Both the position numbers and the translations under genes were made by a program. Shown one piece after another: positions 18,622-27,306 of a stretch of 64,000 nt of DNA. Origin of the DNA: Sphingomonas sp. J315 (GTDB lineage: Bacteria; Pseudomonadota; Alphaproteobacteria; Sphingomonadales; Sphingomonadaceae); assembly GCF_024666595.1 (NCBI RefSeq), contig NZ_CP088296.1, positions 2,718,501 through 2,782,500 of the forward strand, read 5' to 3'. The notes under the pieces are model-generated. The model had not been told where the DNA came from. It saw only the letters and a list, made by a program, of their open reading frames with translations, and made no database searches. How positions within the stretch are numbered: the first letter of the stretch is position 1; every line of letters begins with the position of its first letter.

Positions 18622-20235
18622 GTGACCGATCGTACCCCGAAGATCGGCCTCGACGCGCTGGGCGTCGCGGCTGGTACCACCATTCACTGGAACTTGTTGC
18701 CTGCCCAACTGGTCGAGCATGCCGTCCGCCGCGGTGAGGGCCGTCTGGCGAAGGACGGGCCGCTGGTCGTTGAAACCGGCAAGCACACCGGCCGCAGCGC
18801 CAAGGACAAGTTCATCGTCCGCGATGCGGAGACCGAGAACACCGTGTGGTGGGGCAGCACCAATGTCGGGATGACGCCGGAGCATTTCGCGGCGCTCAAG
18901 GCCGATTTCCTCGCGCACCTTGGCACCAAGGACACTTTGTTCGTCCAGGACCTCTATGGCGGGTCGCAGCCCGAGCATCGCGTCACCGTGCGCGTGGTCA
19001 ACGAATATGCCTGGCACAGCCAGTTCATCCGCACGTTGCTGGTCCGCCCGGAGGCGCATGAGCTCAAGGACTTCGCCGCCGAATATACGATCATCGATCT
19101 GCCCAGCTTCCGCGCCGACCCGGCGAAACATGGCTGCCGCAGCGAGACGGTGATCGCGGTCAACCTGACCGAAAAGCTGATCCTGATCGGCGGCACCGCC
19201 TATGCCGGCGAGATGAAGAAGAGCGTGTTCGGACTGCTCAACTATCTCCTCCCGCCGCAGGGCATCATGCCGATGCATTGTTCGGCCAATATCGGCCCGA
19301 ACGGCGACACGGCGGTGTTCTTCGGCCTGTCGGGCACCGGCAAGACGACGCTGTCGGCCGATGCCAGCCGCACGCTGATCGGCGATGACGAGCATGGCTG
19401 GTCGGACACCGCGGTCTTCAATTTCGAGGGCGGCTGCTACGCCAAGATGATCAACCTGTCGCCCGAGGCCGAGCCGGAGATTTTCGCGACCACCAAGCGT
19501 TTCGGCACGGTGCTCGAAAATGTCGTGATGGACCCCGAAACGCGCGAGCTCGACTTCAACGACAACAGTCTCGCGGAGAACAGCCGCGGTTCCTACCCGC
19601 TCGATTTCATCCCGAACACAAGCGAGAAGAATCTGGGCCCGGTGCCGAAGAACATCATCTTCCTCACCGCCGATGCCTATGGCGTGTTGCCGCCGATCGC
19701 GAAGCTGACGCCCGAACAGGCGATGTATCACTTCCTCTCGGGCTATACTGCGCGCGTCGCGGGGACCGAGATCGGCGTGACCGAGCCGACCGCGACCTTC
19801 TCGACCTGTTTCGGCGCGCCGTTCATGCCGCGCCATCCGTCGGTCTATGGCAATCTGCTCAAGGAGCGGATCGCCAAGGGCGGGGTCGATTGCTGGCTGG
19901 TCAACACCGGCTGGAGCGGCGGCAAGGCGACGATGCCGGGGATCAAGCGGATGCCGATCCGCGTCACCCGCGCGCTGCTCAACGCTGCGCTCGACGGCAG
20001 CCTGAAGGATGCGGAGTTCCGTCAGGACCCCAATTTCGGCTTCATGGTCCCGGTCGCGGTCGGCGATATCGACCCCAACATGCTCGACCCGCGCGCCGCA
20101 TGGGCGGACAAGGGCGAGTATGACGCGACGGCGGCAAAGCTGGTCGACGAGTTCGTCGCCAACTTCGCGCAATTCGCCGAGCATGTCGATGAGGGCGTCC
20201 GCCAGGCGGCGCCCAAGGCGACCGAACCGGCCTGA
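18622..20235 (+). CDS. pckA: Phosphoenolpyruvate carboxykinase (ATP)
   Basis: A 537-residue ATP-dependent PEPCK, which converts oxaloacetate to PEP in gluconeogenesis. It has the P-loop [11 protein letters not shown] (about 235-245), the R/K-rich substrate site [13 protein letters not shown], and [17 protein letters not shown] at 18622 is preceded by GGAGGAGAGAGA and gives a normal N-terminus. It is divergent from chvI, the arrangement seen in other alphaproteobacteria, where PEPCK and the PTS/Chv genes are neighbours. Confidence 0.96.
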   Translation: MTDRTPKIGLDALGVAAGTTIHWNLLPAQLVEHAVRRGEGRLAKDGPLVVETGKHTGRSAKDKFIVRDAETENTVWWGSTNVGMTPEHFAALKADFLAHLGTKDTLFVQDLYGGSQPEHRVTVRVVNEYAWHSQFIRTLLVRPEAHELKDFAAEYTIIDLPSFRADPAKHGCRSETVIAVNLTEKLILIGGTAYAGEMKKSVFGLLNYLLPPQGIMPMHCSANIGPNGDTAVFFGLSGTGKTTLSADASRTLIGDDEHGWSDTAVFNFEGGCYAKMINLSPEAEPEIFATTKRFGTVLENVVMDPETRELDFNDNSLAENSRGSYPLDFIPNTSEKNLGPVPKNIIFLTADAYGVLPPIAKLTPEQAMYHFLSGYTARVAGTEIGVTEPTATFSTCFGAPFMPRHPSVYGNLLKERIAKGGVDCWLVNTGWSGGKATMPGIKRMPIRVTRALLNAALDGSLKDAEFRQDPNFGFMVPVAVGDIDPNMLDPRAAWADKGEYDATAAKLVDEFVANFAQFAEHVDEGVRQAAPKATEPA

Positions 20236-20245
20236 TCAGTCGCAC

Positions 20246-20296
20246 ATACCCCGCCGCCGGTCGCGTCGGCGGGCTATGTGCTGGCTTTTTTGGGGT
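20246..20296 (+). terminator. Rho-independent terminator after pckA
   Basis: CACATACCCCGCCG (from 20246) pairs with CGGCGGGCTATGTG (to about 20282) around a short loop, then CTGGCTTTTTT follows. A long stem with a T6 tail directly after the pckA stop. Confidence 0.75.
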
Positions 20297-20393
20297 CGAG
20301 CCCCTACATACCGATCATCGTCGGCACATGCTTCGTAGGCGCCGGCGACTGAGAGATTCTTCGCGCTCCCGCTTACACAAAGGGAGCCGCTCT

Positions 20394-20570
20394 ATGGACC
20401 TCAACTATCTCCTCTATCGCCACCAGGTGTCGCTGATGCGCGCCAAGGCATCCGACTGCCGGTGCGCCAGCCGGTCGCACCGTGGCCTGGCGCATGGCTA
20501 TGCCGAGCGCATCCGCGTGCTGCGCAGCGCCATGGGCGAAGAGGGTTCGCTGACGCGCGCGTCATGCTGA
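20394..20570 (+). CDS. Small hypothetical protein (58 aa)
   Basis: A 58-residue basic, His/Arg-rich protein beginning MDLNYLLYRHQVSLMRAKA. AAAGGGAG precedes the ATG by a suitable distance. Two cysteines (DCRC) lie in the middle and there is no signal peptide or membrane segment. The stop overlaps the next start by 7 bp (20564-20570), so the two are probably cotranslated. Short proteins with this N-terminus occur in sphingomonads as far as I recall; the function is unknown. Confidence 0.6.
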   Translation: MDLNYLLYRHQVSLMRAKASDCRCASRSHRGLAHGYAERIRVLRSAMGEEGSLTRASC

Positions 20571-20839
20571 CCCCCGCGCCGCATGAAACCGACAAGCCGC
20601 GCACGCGTCAGTTCCGCCGCCGCAGCGACACGCCGCGCCTTTCCCCCGATGCCGCAGCACGACAGGGCCGCGTCGCCACGCTCGTCTGGGAACGGTTGCG
20701 CGAGAGTGTCGCCGCTGCCTCGTTTCTCAATGCGCACGACGCGGGGCTGGGCGGGCGACCGATCGACCTTGCCATTGCAGGCGATGACGGGTTTCGCGCG
20801 GTCGTTGCGCGACTGGATGCGCTGCACCCGCAGAGCTAG
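20564..20839 (+). CDS. Small protein with MbcA/ParS-like C-terminal motif (91 aa)
   Basis: A 91-residue protein. The N-terminal third is basic and probably disordered. The C-terminal half has FLNAHDAGLGGRPIDLAIAG followed by a helix ending ARLDAL, which resembles the 'LGGRxPLDL...G...V...L' block of the Xre/MbcA/ParS toxin-binding (DUF2384) domain. The N-terminal HTH of full antitoxins of that group is missing and no RES-type toxin gene is adjacent, so an antitoxin role is not supported. It overlaps the 58-residue gene. Confidence 0.55.
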   Translation: MLTPAPHETDKPRTRQFRRRSDTPRLSPDAAARQGRVATLVWERLRESVAAASFLNAHDAGLGGRPIDLAIAGDDGFRAVVARLDALHPQS

Positions 20840-20890
20840 CGCCCGGGCGCGTGATTGACTCGCTGCGCTGCCGGCTCTTACCCGCGGTGC

Positions 20891-21340
20891 ATGACCGATC
20901 ACCCCATCCGCTTTTTCGAGACCGAGGCCGAGATCGTGCGTATCGGCGACGGCCTGATCGCGTGTGCGCTCGACCGCGCCGACTGGACCCATGAGGCGCA
21001 TCTCGCCGCGTGCCTCTATCTGCTCGCGCGCCGCCCCGACGTGGACGTCGATGCGCAGATCGCGGGCATCATTGCGCGCTTCAACGAGAGCGTCGGCGGC
21101 GTGAATGACGACCAGAACGGCTATCACGACACGATTACCCACGCCTATGTCGCCGGCGTGCGGTGGTTCCTGAACGGGTCGGCGAGCGGCGACCTGTGCG
21201 CCGACGTCAACGCATTGCTGTCCAGCGAAGTGGGCAGTCGCGACTGGCCGCTGCGCTTCTACAGCCACGACCTGCTGTTCTCGGTCGCCGCGCGGCGCGG
21301 ATTCGTGCCGCCCGACCTCGCACCCTTGCCTGTCGCATGA
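20891..21340 (+). CDS. Conserved hypothetical protein (149 aa)
   Basis: A soluble, largely helical 149-residue protein. It begins MTDHPIRFFETEAEIVRIGD and contains DWTHEAHLAACLYLLARRP and GYHDTITHAYVAGVR. The conserved His residues (WTHEAH, YHDTITHAY) could form a metal or ligand site; that is inference. ATG at 20891 is favoured over an upstream in-frame start at 20855. No function is known to me and the neighbours do not help. Confidence 0.7.
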   Translation: MTDHPIRFFETEAEIVRIGDGLIACALDRADWTHEAHLAACLYLLARRPDVDVDAQIAGIIARFNESVGGVNDDQNGYHDTITHAYVAGVRWFLNGSASGDLCADVNALLSSEVGSRDWPLRFYSHDLLFSVAARRGFVPPDLAPLPVA

Positions 21341-21380
21341 TAGGATCGCGTCGGGACTTCCCTATCAAGGAGCGACGCAG

Positions 21381-21737
21381 ATGAGCATCCTCGATTCGAT
21401 CCTCGGCCAGGTCAGCGGTAATGACGGCATCGCCAATCTGGCGGCCAAGGTGGGGCTGTCGCCCGAACATGTGGAATCAGCCGTTCAGGCACTGGCGAAA
21501 CACCACCAGATGCAGGGCGACACCGCCGAGGGCGCGGCCGCCGCGACCGGCCTTCCGGTGGCGAAGCTGAATGAACTGATCGAGCAGATCGGCGGCGAAG
21601 GGGCGCTCGACAAGTTCGCGACGATGCTCCAGACCGACGGCGCGGGCGGCATCCTCGGCGCGCTCGACCGCGATGGCGACGGCAACCCGCTGAACGACCT
21701 CGCCGGTATGGCTGGCGGCTTGTTCGGCAAGAAATAA
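21381..21737 (+). CDS. YidB/DUF937-like small protein
   Basis: A 118-residue soluble protein, MSILDSILGQVSGNDGIANL, with a helical N-terminal half (VGLSPEHVESAVQALAKHH) and a glycine-rich C-terminus (DRDGDGNPLNDLAGMAGGL). Its arrangement is like DUF937/YidB proteins, and the DRDGDGNPL segment resembles a calcium loop. AGGAGCGACGCAG precedes the ATG. The function is unknown. It stands alone between the hypothetical gene and the chromate genes. Confidence 0.65.
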   Translation: MSILDSILGQVSGNDGIANLAAKVGLSPEHVESAVQALAKHHQMQGDTAEGAAAATGLPVAKLNELIEQIGGEGALDKFATMLQTDGAGGILGALDRDGDGNPLNDLAGMAGGLFGKK

Positions 21738-21743
21738 TCCTTT

Positions 21744-21787
21744 CGCGCCGCGCGCTTGACAGTCAGGGCGCGGCGCGGTTCATTAAT
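21744..21787 (+). promoter_or_regulatory. GC hairpin overlapping a candidate promoter for the chromate genes
   Basis: CGCGCCGCGC (21744-21753) pairs with GCGCGGCGCG (21768-21777). TTGACA (21756-21761) lies in the loop and CATTAAT (21781-21787) follows, so the region could both end transcription from the upstream gene and start it for the next. There is no T run. A weak call. Confidence 0.35.
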
Positions 21788-21863
21788 CGGCATGGGGACG
21801 GCGATCGCCCCAAGAGGCGTCAGCCGAAGTGTCGCGTCCAGTCTTGCAATCCAAGGACGCATC

Positions 21864-22661
21864 ATGCCTGCACCCGATTCCATCGCTCCTGCGACGCTCG
21901 CGCGCCTGATCGGAACGCCGACAGCGCCGGCGCTCTATGACCTGCGCCCGCCCGATAGCCCCAACCGTATTCCCGGCGCGAGCCGCCGTGCGCCCGCGCC
22001 AGACGCCCGCGCCGTGGTGGTGATCGACGCGGCAGGCGGGGCGGAGGCGCATGCCGCCGCCGCACGGCTGCGCCATGACGGCATCGCCGCCGAGGTGCTG
22101 GAGGGCGGCCATAACGGCTGGACCGCCGCCGGACTGCCGCTGTTACAGGAGGCGGCGCTGGAGCGCGACGCCGATGACCGCACCCATTGGGTGACTCGCA
22201 GCCGGCCCAAGGTCGACCGCATCGCCTGTCCCTGGCTGATCCGCCGCTTCGTCGATCCGCACGCGGTCATCCTGTTCGTCGCGCCAGGCGAGGTCGCGGG
22301 CGTCGCCGCCGCGACCGGCGCCGCCCCGTTCGACATAGCGGCAGAAGGGGTGCGCTGGAGCCATCGGGGCGAGGCTTGCACCTTCGACGCATTGCTCGAC
22401 GATCTCGGGCTCGGGGCGATCCCCGCGCTCGCCCGGCTCGCCCCGATCGTGCGCGGCGCGGACACCGCGCGGCTCGACCTCGCGCCCGAAGCGGCAGGGC
22501 TGGTCGCGCTCTCGCTCGGCCTGTCGCGGCTGTACAGCGACGATCACCGCCAGCTGGAAGCAGGAATGGACCTCTACGACGCGCTCTATCGCTGGGCGCG
22601 CGATGCGCAGGACGAGCGGCACGACTGGACCTCGCACCAGCCGCGCGGAGGCCGGGCATGA
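21864..22661 (+). CDS. ChrB-like chromate-resistance protein with degenerate rhodanese domain
   Basis: A 265-residue protein. Residues about 1-95 look like a rhodanese domain (LYDLRPP at the start, LEGGHNGWTAAGLPL at the end), but the active-site loop reads VVVIDAAGG with no cysteine, so sulfur transfer is unlikely. Residues about 105-260 match the ChrB C-terminal domain, with HWVTRSRPKVDRIACPWLIR, FDALLDDLGL and DLYDALYRWARD. ChrB proteins regulate chromate efflux or aid resistance. ATG at 21864 follows CAAGGA. The stop overlaps chrA by 4 bp, so the two are coupled. Confidence 0.82.
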   Translation: MPAPDSIAPATLARLIGTPTAPALYDLRPPDSPNRIPGASRRAPAPDARAVVVIDAAGGAEAHAAAARLRHDGIAAEVLEGGHNGWTAAGLPLLQEAALERDADDRTHWVTRSRPKVDRIACPWLIRRFVDPHAVILFVAPGEVAGVAAATGAAPFDIAAEGVRWSHRGEACTFDALLDDLGLGAIPALARLAPIVRGADTARLDLAPEAAGLVALSLGLSRLYSDDHRQLEAGMDLYDALYRWARDAQDERHDWTSHQPRGGRA

Positions 22662-24018
22662 GCGCGGCGGCGACGATCCCGCTCGGCGAAGCGGTGCGCG
22701 TGTGGCTGCGCATTGCCGCGCTGTCGTTCGGCGGTCCGGCGGGGCAGATCGCGGTGATGCACCGCGTGCTGGTCGACGAAAAGCGCTGGATCGGCGAGCA
22801 GCGTTTCCTCCACGCGCTCAACTTCTGCATGCTGCTGCCCGGGCCGGAGGCGCAGCAGCTCGCGACCTATATCGGCTGGCTGCTGCACAAGCGGATCGGC
22901 GGGCTGATCGCGGGCGGGCTGTTCATCCTGCCCGGCGCGCTCGCGATCATGGCGTTGAGCTGGATCTATGTGCTGTGGGGCACCAGCGGGCTGATCGGCG
23001 GCCTGTTCTTCGGGCTCAAGGCTGCGGTGCTGGCGATCGTCGCGCAGGCGGTGGTGCGGATCGGCGGCCGCGCGCTGCGCCCAACGCCGCGCGGCTGCTC
23101 GCGGCGGCGGCGTTCGTCGCGATTTTCTTCCTCGGTGCGCCGTTCCCGCTGATCGTATTGGGCGCGGGCCTGATCGGCTGGCTCGCGGGACGGTCGGGGA
23201 GCAAGGCGTTCGTGGGCGGCGGGCATGGCGGGGCAGCGGGCGGCGTTGCCGACCGCGACACGGTGCTCGGCGAGGAATTGCCCGACCATGCGCGGCCGCG
23301 TTGGCGCGCGGTGCTGTTCGACACCTTGCTGTGGCTCGCGCTGTGGCTGGTGCCGATCGCGGCTTTGCTGGTCTGGCGCGGCCCGGATCATGTGATGAGC
23401 CAGATCGCGACCTTCTTCGCCAAGATGGCGATGGTGACGTTCGGCGGGGCCTATGCCGTGCTCGCCTATGTCGCGCAGCAGGCGGTCGAGCATCATGGCT
23501 GGCTTTCACCCGGCGAGATGATCGACGGGCTCGGCATGGCGGAAACGACGCCGGGACCGCTGATCATGGTGCTCCAGTTCGTCGGCTTTCTCGGCGCGTA
23601 TCGCGATCCCGGCATGCTCTCGCCGATGCTGGCGGGGACGCTGGGCGGGCTGCTCGCGACCTGGGTGACCTTTGCGCCGTGCTTCCTGTGGATATTCCTC
23701 GGCGCGCCGTTCATCGAGCGGTTGCGTGGCAATGCGGCGCTGGCCGGGGCGCTCAGCGCGATCACGGCGGCGGTGGTCGGCGTTATCCTCAACCTGGCGC
23801 TGTGGTTCGCGATCCACGCGGTATTCCGCACGACCGTGGCGGTCGGCGCAGGACCGGTGGCGTTCGATGCGCCCGTGCTGACGAGCATCGACCCCTGGGC
23901 GGCGGTGCTGACCCTGTTCGCGCTGGTCGCGGTGTTCCGGTTCAAGCTCGGCCTGTTCACCGTGCTCGCACTCTGCGCCGCCGCGGGGGTGGCGCTGCGG
24001 CTGGCGGGGTTGGTCTAG
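22658..24018 (+). CDS. chrA: Chromate transporter ChrA, frame broken near 23080
   Basis: A two-half CHR-family membrane transporter that exports chromate. The N-half has the signature LSFGGPAGQIAVMH and CMLLPGPEAQQLATYIGW. After GGRALR the first frame runs into an arginine-rich artefact; the other frame continues AARLLAAAAFVAIFFLGAPF, then the second-half signature FGGAYAVLAYVAQQAV and TTPGPLIMVLQFVGFLGAY to a stop at 24018. One base missing near 23080-23083 restores 453 residues, the usual size. It overlaps the ChrB-like gene by 4 bp. Confidence 0.87.
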
Positions 24019-24040
24019 GGCTACTGGATTACTCCAACGC

Positions 24041-24123
24041 CCGTTTGCCCTGAGCTTGTCGAAGGGCCGCTCCCGGCCTCACAGAACGCAGGAACAGTGC
24101 TTCGACAAGCTCAGCACAAACGG
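24041..24123. repeat. 83-bp inverted-repeat doublet (REPIN-like)
   Basis: Arm 24041-24065 and arm 24099-24123 are reverse complements at 22 of 25 positions; the core is CTTCGACAAGCTCAG and its complement. Similar CTTCGACAAGCTCAG repeats occur between genes in many high-GC genomes. It sits between the convergent chrA and DUF885 genes and could also end transcription. Confidence 0.75.
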
Positions 24124-24152
24124 GGTAGGGATGCTATTTGGAGCGCGTGGCC

Positions 24153-25968
24153 TTACCCCTTTCGGCTGGCGATATGTCGGTCGATGACGCTTTCCAGCAC
24201 GCTCATCGGCACGCCGCCGCCGAGCACAAGTGCGTCGTTGAACGCGCGGAAATCGTAGCGCGGCCCCAGTTCGCGCTGTGCCTTCGTCCGCAGCCGATTG
24301 ATCGCGGTGTGGCCAAGCTTGTAGCCGCACGCCTGACCCGGCCAGCTGCAATAGCGGTCGACCTCGCCGCTGACTTCCTCGACCGACGATCCGTTGGCGG
24401 TGGCGAACCATTCGATCGCCTGTGCCCGCGTCCAGCGCTTGGCGTGCAGCCCGGTATCGACGACGAGACGACAGGCGCGGAAGGCGAGGCTCTGGAGATA
24501 GCCCAGCCGCCCGACCGGGTCGCTGTCATACGCCCCCAGCTCCGCGCCCAATTGCTCGGCATAGAGCGCCCAGCCCTCGCTATAGGCGTTGAAGCCGAGC
24601 AGCGAGCGGACCAGCGGCAGCTTGAACGTATATTCGCCCTGCCAGGCATGGCCCGGAATGCCCTCGTGATAGGCGAGGGTGGCGAGGCTGTATCTGGTGT
24701 GGAGGTGCGTGGTGCGCAGGTTGAGCCACACCCGCCCCGGCACCGTCCCGTCGATCGATCCCGCGCCGCCATAGGCACCCGGCGCGCCCGGCTCTTCGGC
24801 GAGCGGGAGCCGCTTCACCTCGACATTACCGCGCACCAAAGTGTGGAACGCCTGCGGCATCTTCGCCTTCATGTCCTCGATCGTCCTGGTCATGTAAGCG
24901 AGGATTTCCTGCCGCCCGGCATCATTGTCGGGGTAGAGGAACTTGGGATCCTTGCCGAGCGCGGTCATGCGCGCGCCGACGCTGCCCTTGCTGTAGCCGA
25001 GCTTCTTGAGGATCGTGTTCATCTCCGACTGGAGCGCCTTCAGCTCCTCGCGCCCCGCCTTGTGCACCTCGTCCGGGGTTATCGTCGTGGTGGTCGCCGC
25101 GCGCAGGGCCCAGGCGTAGTAGGCCTCGCCGTCGGGGAATTTCCACACACCGGCTTCGCTCGTGGCCTTGGCGCGGTGGCGCTGTAGCTCGGCGATCTGG
25201 CGGTCGAGCGCGGGGGGCGATCTTGCCCGCCGCCAGCTTTGCCGCCGCCACCGCCTGATCGCCGGTCACGACCTTCTTGCCGGTGAAATTCTCGACCAGT
25301 TCCCACTTTCCCGCATCGGTGCCGCGGGTCAGCGCGATCTGACGCAGGCATTTGTCGAGCAGGAAGTCGGGCGCGACGACGCCCTTGTCGTATGCGATCT
25401 TGAGCCGCTCGGTCTCGCCGTCGATCTGCCCAGCCCAGCCCTCGAACCGCGCGAGCCAACTTGCCGCGTCCGCCGCGCTCTCGACCTTGTGCTCGCTGTC
25501 GAGGAAGCGCGGCATGTCGAGATAGGCGCCGACATTCTGCACCACGACATAGGGGGCATTGCGCCACCCACCCACGGCGACGTCACCATAGCCGAACGCA
25601 AAGCCGTCCAGTCCGACCTGGAACGCGGTGCGCACGACATCGACATTGGTCTGCATCACCGGCGACAGCGCGGCGCGATCGAGCGCGTCGAGCTGCGCGA
25701 TCCGCGCGCGCAGCCCCTCCGCAACCTTCTGCCGGCCCGCGATGCTGCGATCCTCGACCATCGAGCGCAGATGCGCGCGCTCGCCCTTGTCGATGCCCAG
25801 CGAGGTCGCGCTCTCGGGCGAACTGGTCAGCAACTGCTCGGCAGTCGCGCTCAACAGCTTGTCCGCCGCTGCATCCGCAGAGGGTGCCCCCTGCGCACAG
25901 GCGGGGAGCGTGGGGAAGGCGGCGAGCGTGGCGGTCGAGGCGAGAAACTGGCGGCGGCTGGCGATCAT
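24153..25968 (-). CDS. DUF885 metallohydrolase-like exported protein, frame broken at 25212-25217
   Basis: DUF885 family, probably a zinc peptidase-like enzyme. The N-terminus MIASRRQFLASTATLAAFPT is a signal peptide with a Tat-like RR and an ALPAC-type cysteine soon after (PTLPACAQG). Downstream are DKGVVAPDFLLDKCL and, in the second frame, the likely metal site YHEGIPGHAWQ (HExxPGH). The frame breaks after KIAP; one extra C in the C6 run (G6 on + at 25212-25217) explains it and repair gives 604 residues. It is divergent from the alginate-lyase gene across about 140 bp. Confidence 0.83.
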
Positions 25969-26106
25969 GGCGGCTCCGGATGCGCGGGAGGGACTAGTTG
26001 CTGGCGTTACCTTAGCGAAGCGCGCGACGCATGCCACCCCGGGCTGGGCGGTTGCACGCGCCTGATGAAGTTGTATGACAGCTTTACGGCACGAGAGGAG
26101 CGGGCG

Positions 26107-27261
26107 ATGCACAGACGCGCGATACTGGCTGGCGGCACAGCGCTGGCCGTCTGGCCGACGCGCATCGCCGCGACCGGGATCGATATTGCGGCGATCGACC
26201 GGCGCCGCATCCTGCGCGCAGCGAACCGCTATCTCACCGACGCGCCAGTCACGATCACCGCTTTCCGCGCCGAACGCAGTCCCGGAACGCGCCACGATTA
26301 CTATTCCGAAGGCGACTATTGGTGGCCCAACCCCGCCGATCCGGAGGGCCCCTATGTCCGCCGGGACGGCTATTCCAACCCGGCGCGGTTCGATGCGCAT
26401 CGTCAGGCGCTGATCCGCCTGAGCTTGCAGGTTCCCGCATTGGTGGCGGCGTGGCGGCTCACCCGCGACCCGCGCTACGCGCGCCATGCCGAGCGGCATC
26501 TCGATGCGTGGTTCGTCGATGCCGAGACCCGGATGGCACCCCATCTCGACCACGCGCAGGCGATTATCGGGATCAACACGGGGCGCGGGATCGGGGTGAT
26601 CGACACGCTGCACCTGGTAGAGGTCGCGCGCGCGATCGCGGTGCTCGATGCCGGGTTGCGTCTTGAGCGCGGTGCGGCGATCCACGATTGGTTTCGCGCC
26701 TATCTGGGCTGGCTGACGACCTCGAAAAACGGCACCGACGAGCGCGACGAGAAGAACAATCACGGCAGCTGCTGGGCGCTGCAGGCGGCAGAGTTTGCGC
26801 GGCTGGTCGGAGATCGGCAGGTTCGCGCCACTGTACGCGACCGCTTCCGCACCCGCCTGATCCCCGACCAGATCGCGCCGAACGGGCGCCAGCCGCTCGA
26901 ACTCGCGCGGACCAAGCCGTACAGCTACAGCCTGTTCAACCTCGATGTCCTCGCGGCGCTGGCGCATATCGCCTCGGACAACGGCGATCTGTGGCGCTTC
27001 GCCACGCCGGACGGGCGGTCGCTGGCCGGGGCGCTGGCATTCATGGCGCCCCATATCGCCGACAAGGCCGGCTGGCCGTACAAAGCCGATGTCGAATATT
27101 TCGACGCGCTGCCTGTGCGCCAGGTCGCGCTGCTGTTCGGGGGACAGGCGCTGGACCGCCCGGATTATCTTGCCTTGTGGAAGCGGTTGAATCCTGACCC
27201 ACAGGTTCCGGAGATCATCCGCAACTTCCCGCTGCGACAGCCGCTGCTCTGGACGATGTAA
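26107..27261 (+). CDS. Alginate lyase family protein (PL5-like), exported
   Basis: A 384-residue protein. The N-terminus MHRRAILAGGTALAVWP has a Tat-type start, so it is likely periplasmic. The (alpha/alpha) toroid lyase fold is shown by YYSEGDYWWPNP near the start, KNNHGSCWALQAAEFAR (an NNH active-site motif) and KPYSYSLFNLDVL. These proteins cleave uronic-acid polysaccharides; the actual substrate is not readable. ATG at 26107 is chosen for the signal peptide, though an in-frame ATG upstream exists. A sulfatase gene follows 45 bp downstream. Confidence 0.8.
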   Translation: MHRRAILAGGTALAVWPTRIAATGIDIAAIDRRRILRAANRYLTDAPVTITAFRAERSPGTRHDYYSEGDYWWPNPADPEGPYVRRDGYSNPARFDAHRQALIRLSLQVPALVAAWRLTRDPRYARHAERHLDAWFVDAETRMAPHLDHAQAIIGINTGRGIGVIDTLHLVEVARAIAVLDAGLRLERGAAIHDWFRAYLGWLTTSKNGTDERDEKNNHGSCWALQAAEFARLVGDRQVRATVRDRFRTRLIPDQIAPNGRQPLELARTKPYSYSLFNLDVLAALAHIASDNGDLWRFATPDGRSLAGALAFMAPHIADKAGWPYKADVEYFDALPVRQVALLFGGQALDRPDYLALWKRLNPDPQVPEIIRNFPLRQPLLWTM

Positions 27262-27306
27262 CCGGTTTCATCTACATCCGCTTCAACGATGGAACGGGAG
27301 AGAGTG

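Noticed and set aside
18526..20184. Long open frame of 552 codons on the minus strand opposite pckA
   Set aside because: Its composition is the arginine- and histidine-rich mirror of pckA, and pckA itself has full family motifs. A typical high-GC antisense shadow.
20564..20839. Toxin-antitoxin operon
   Set aside because: Only a partial antitoxin-like motif is visible, with no HTH and no toxin-like neighbour.
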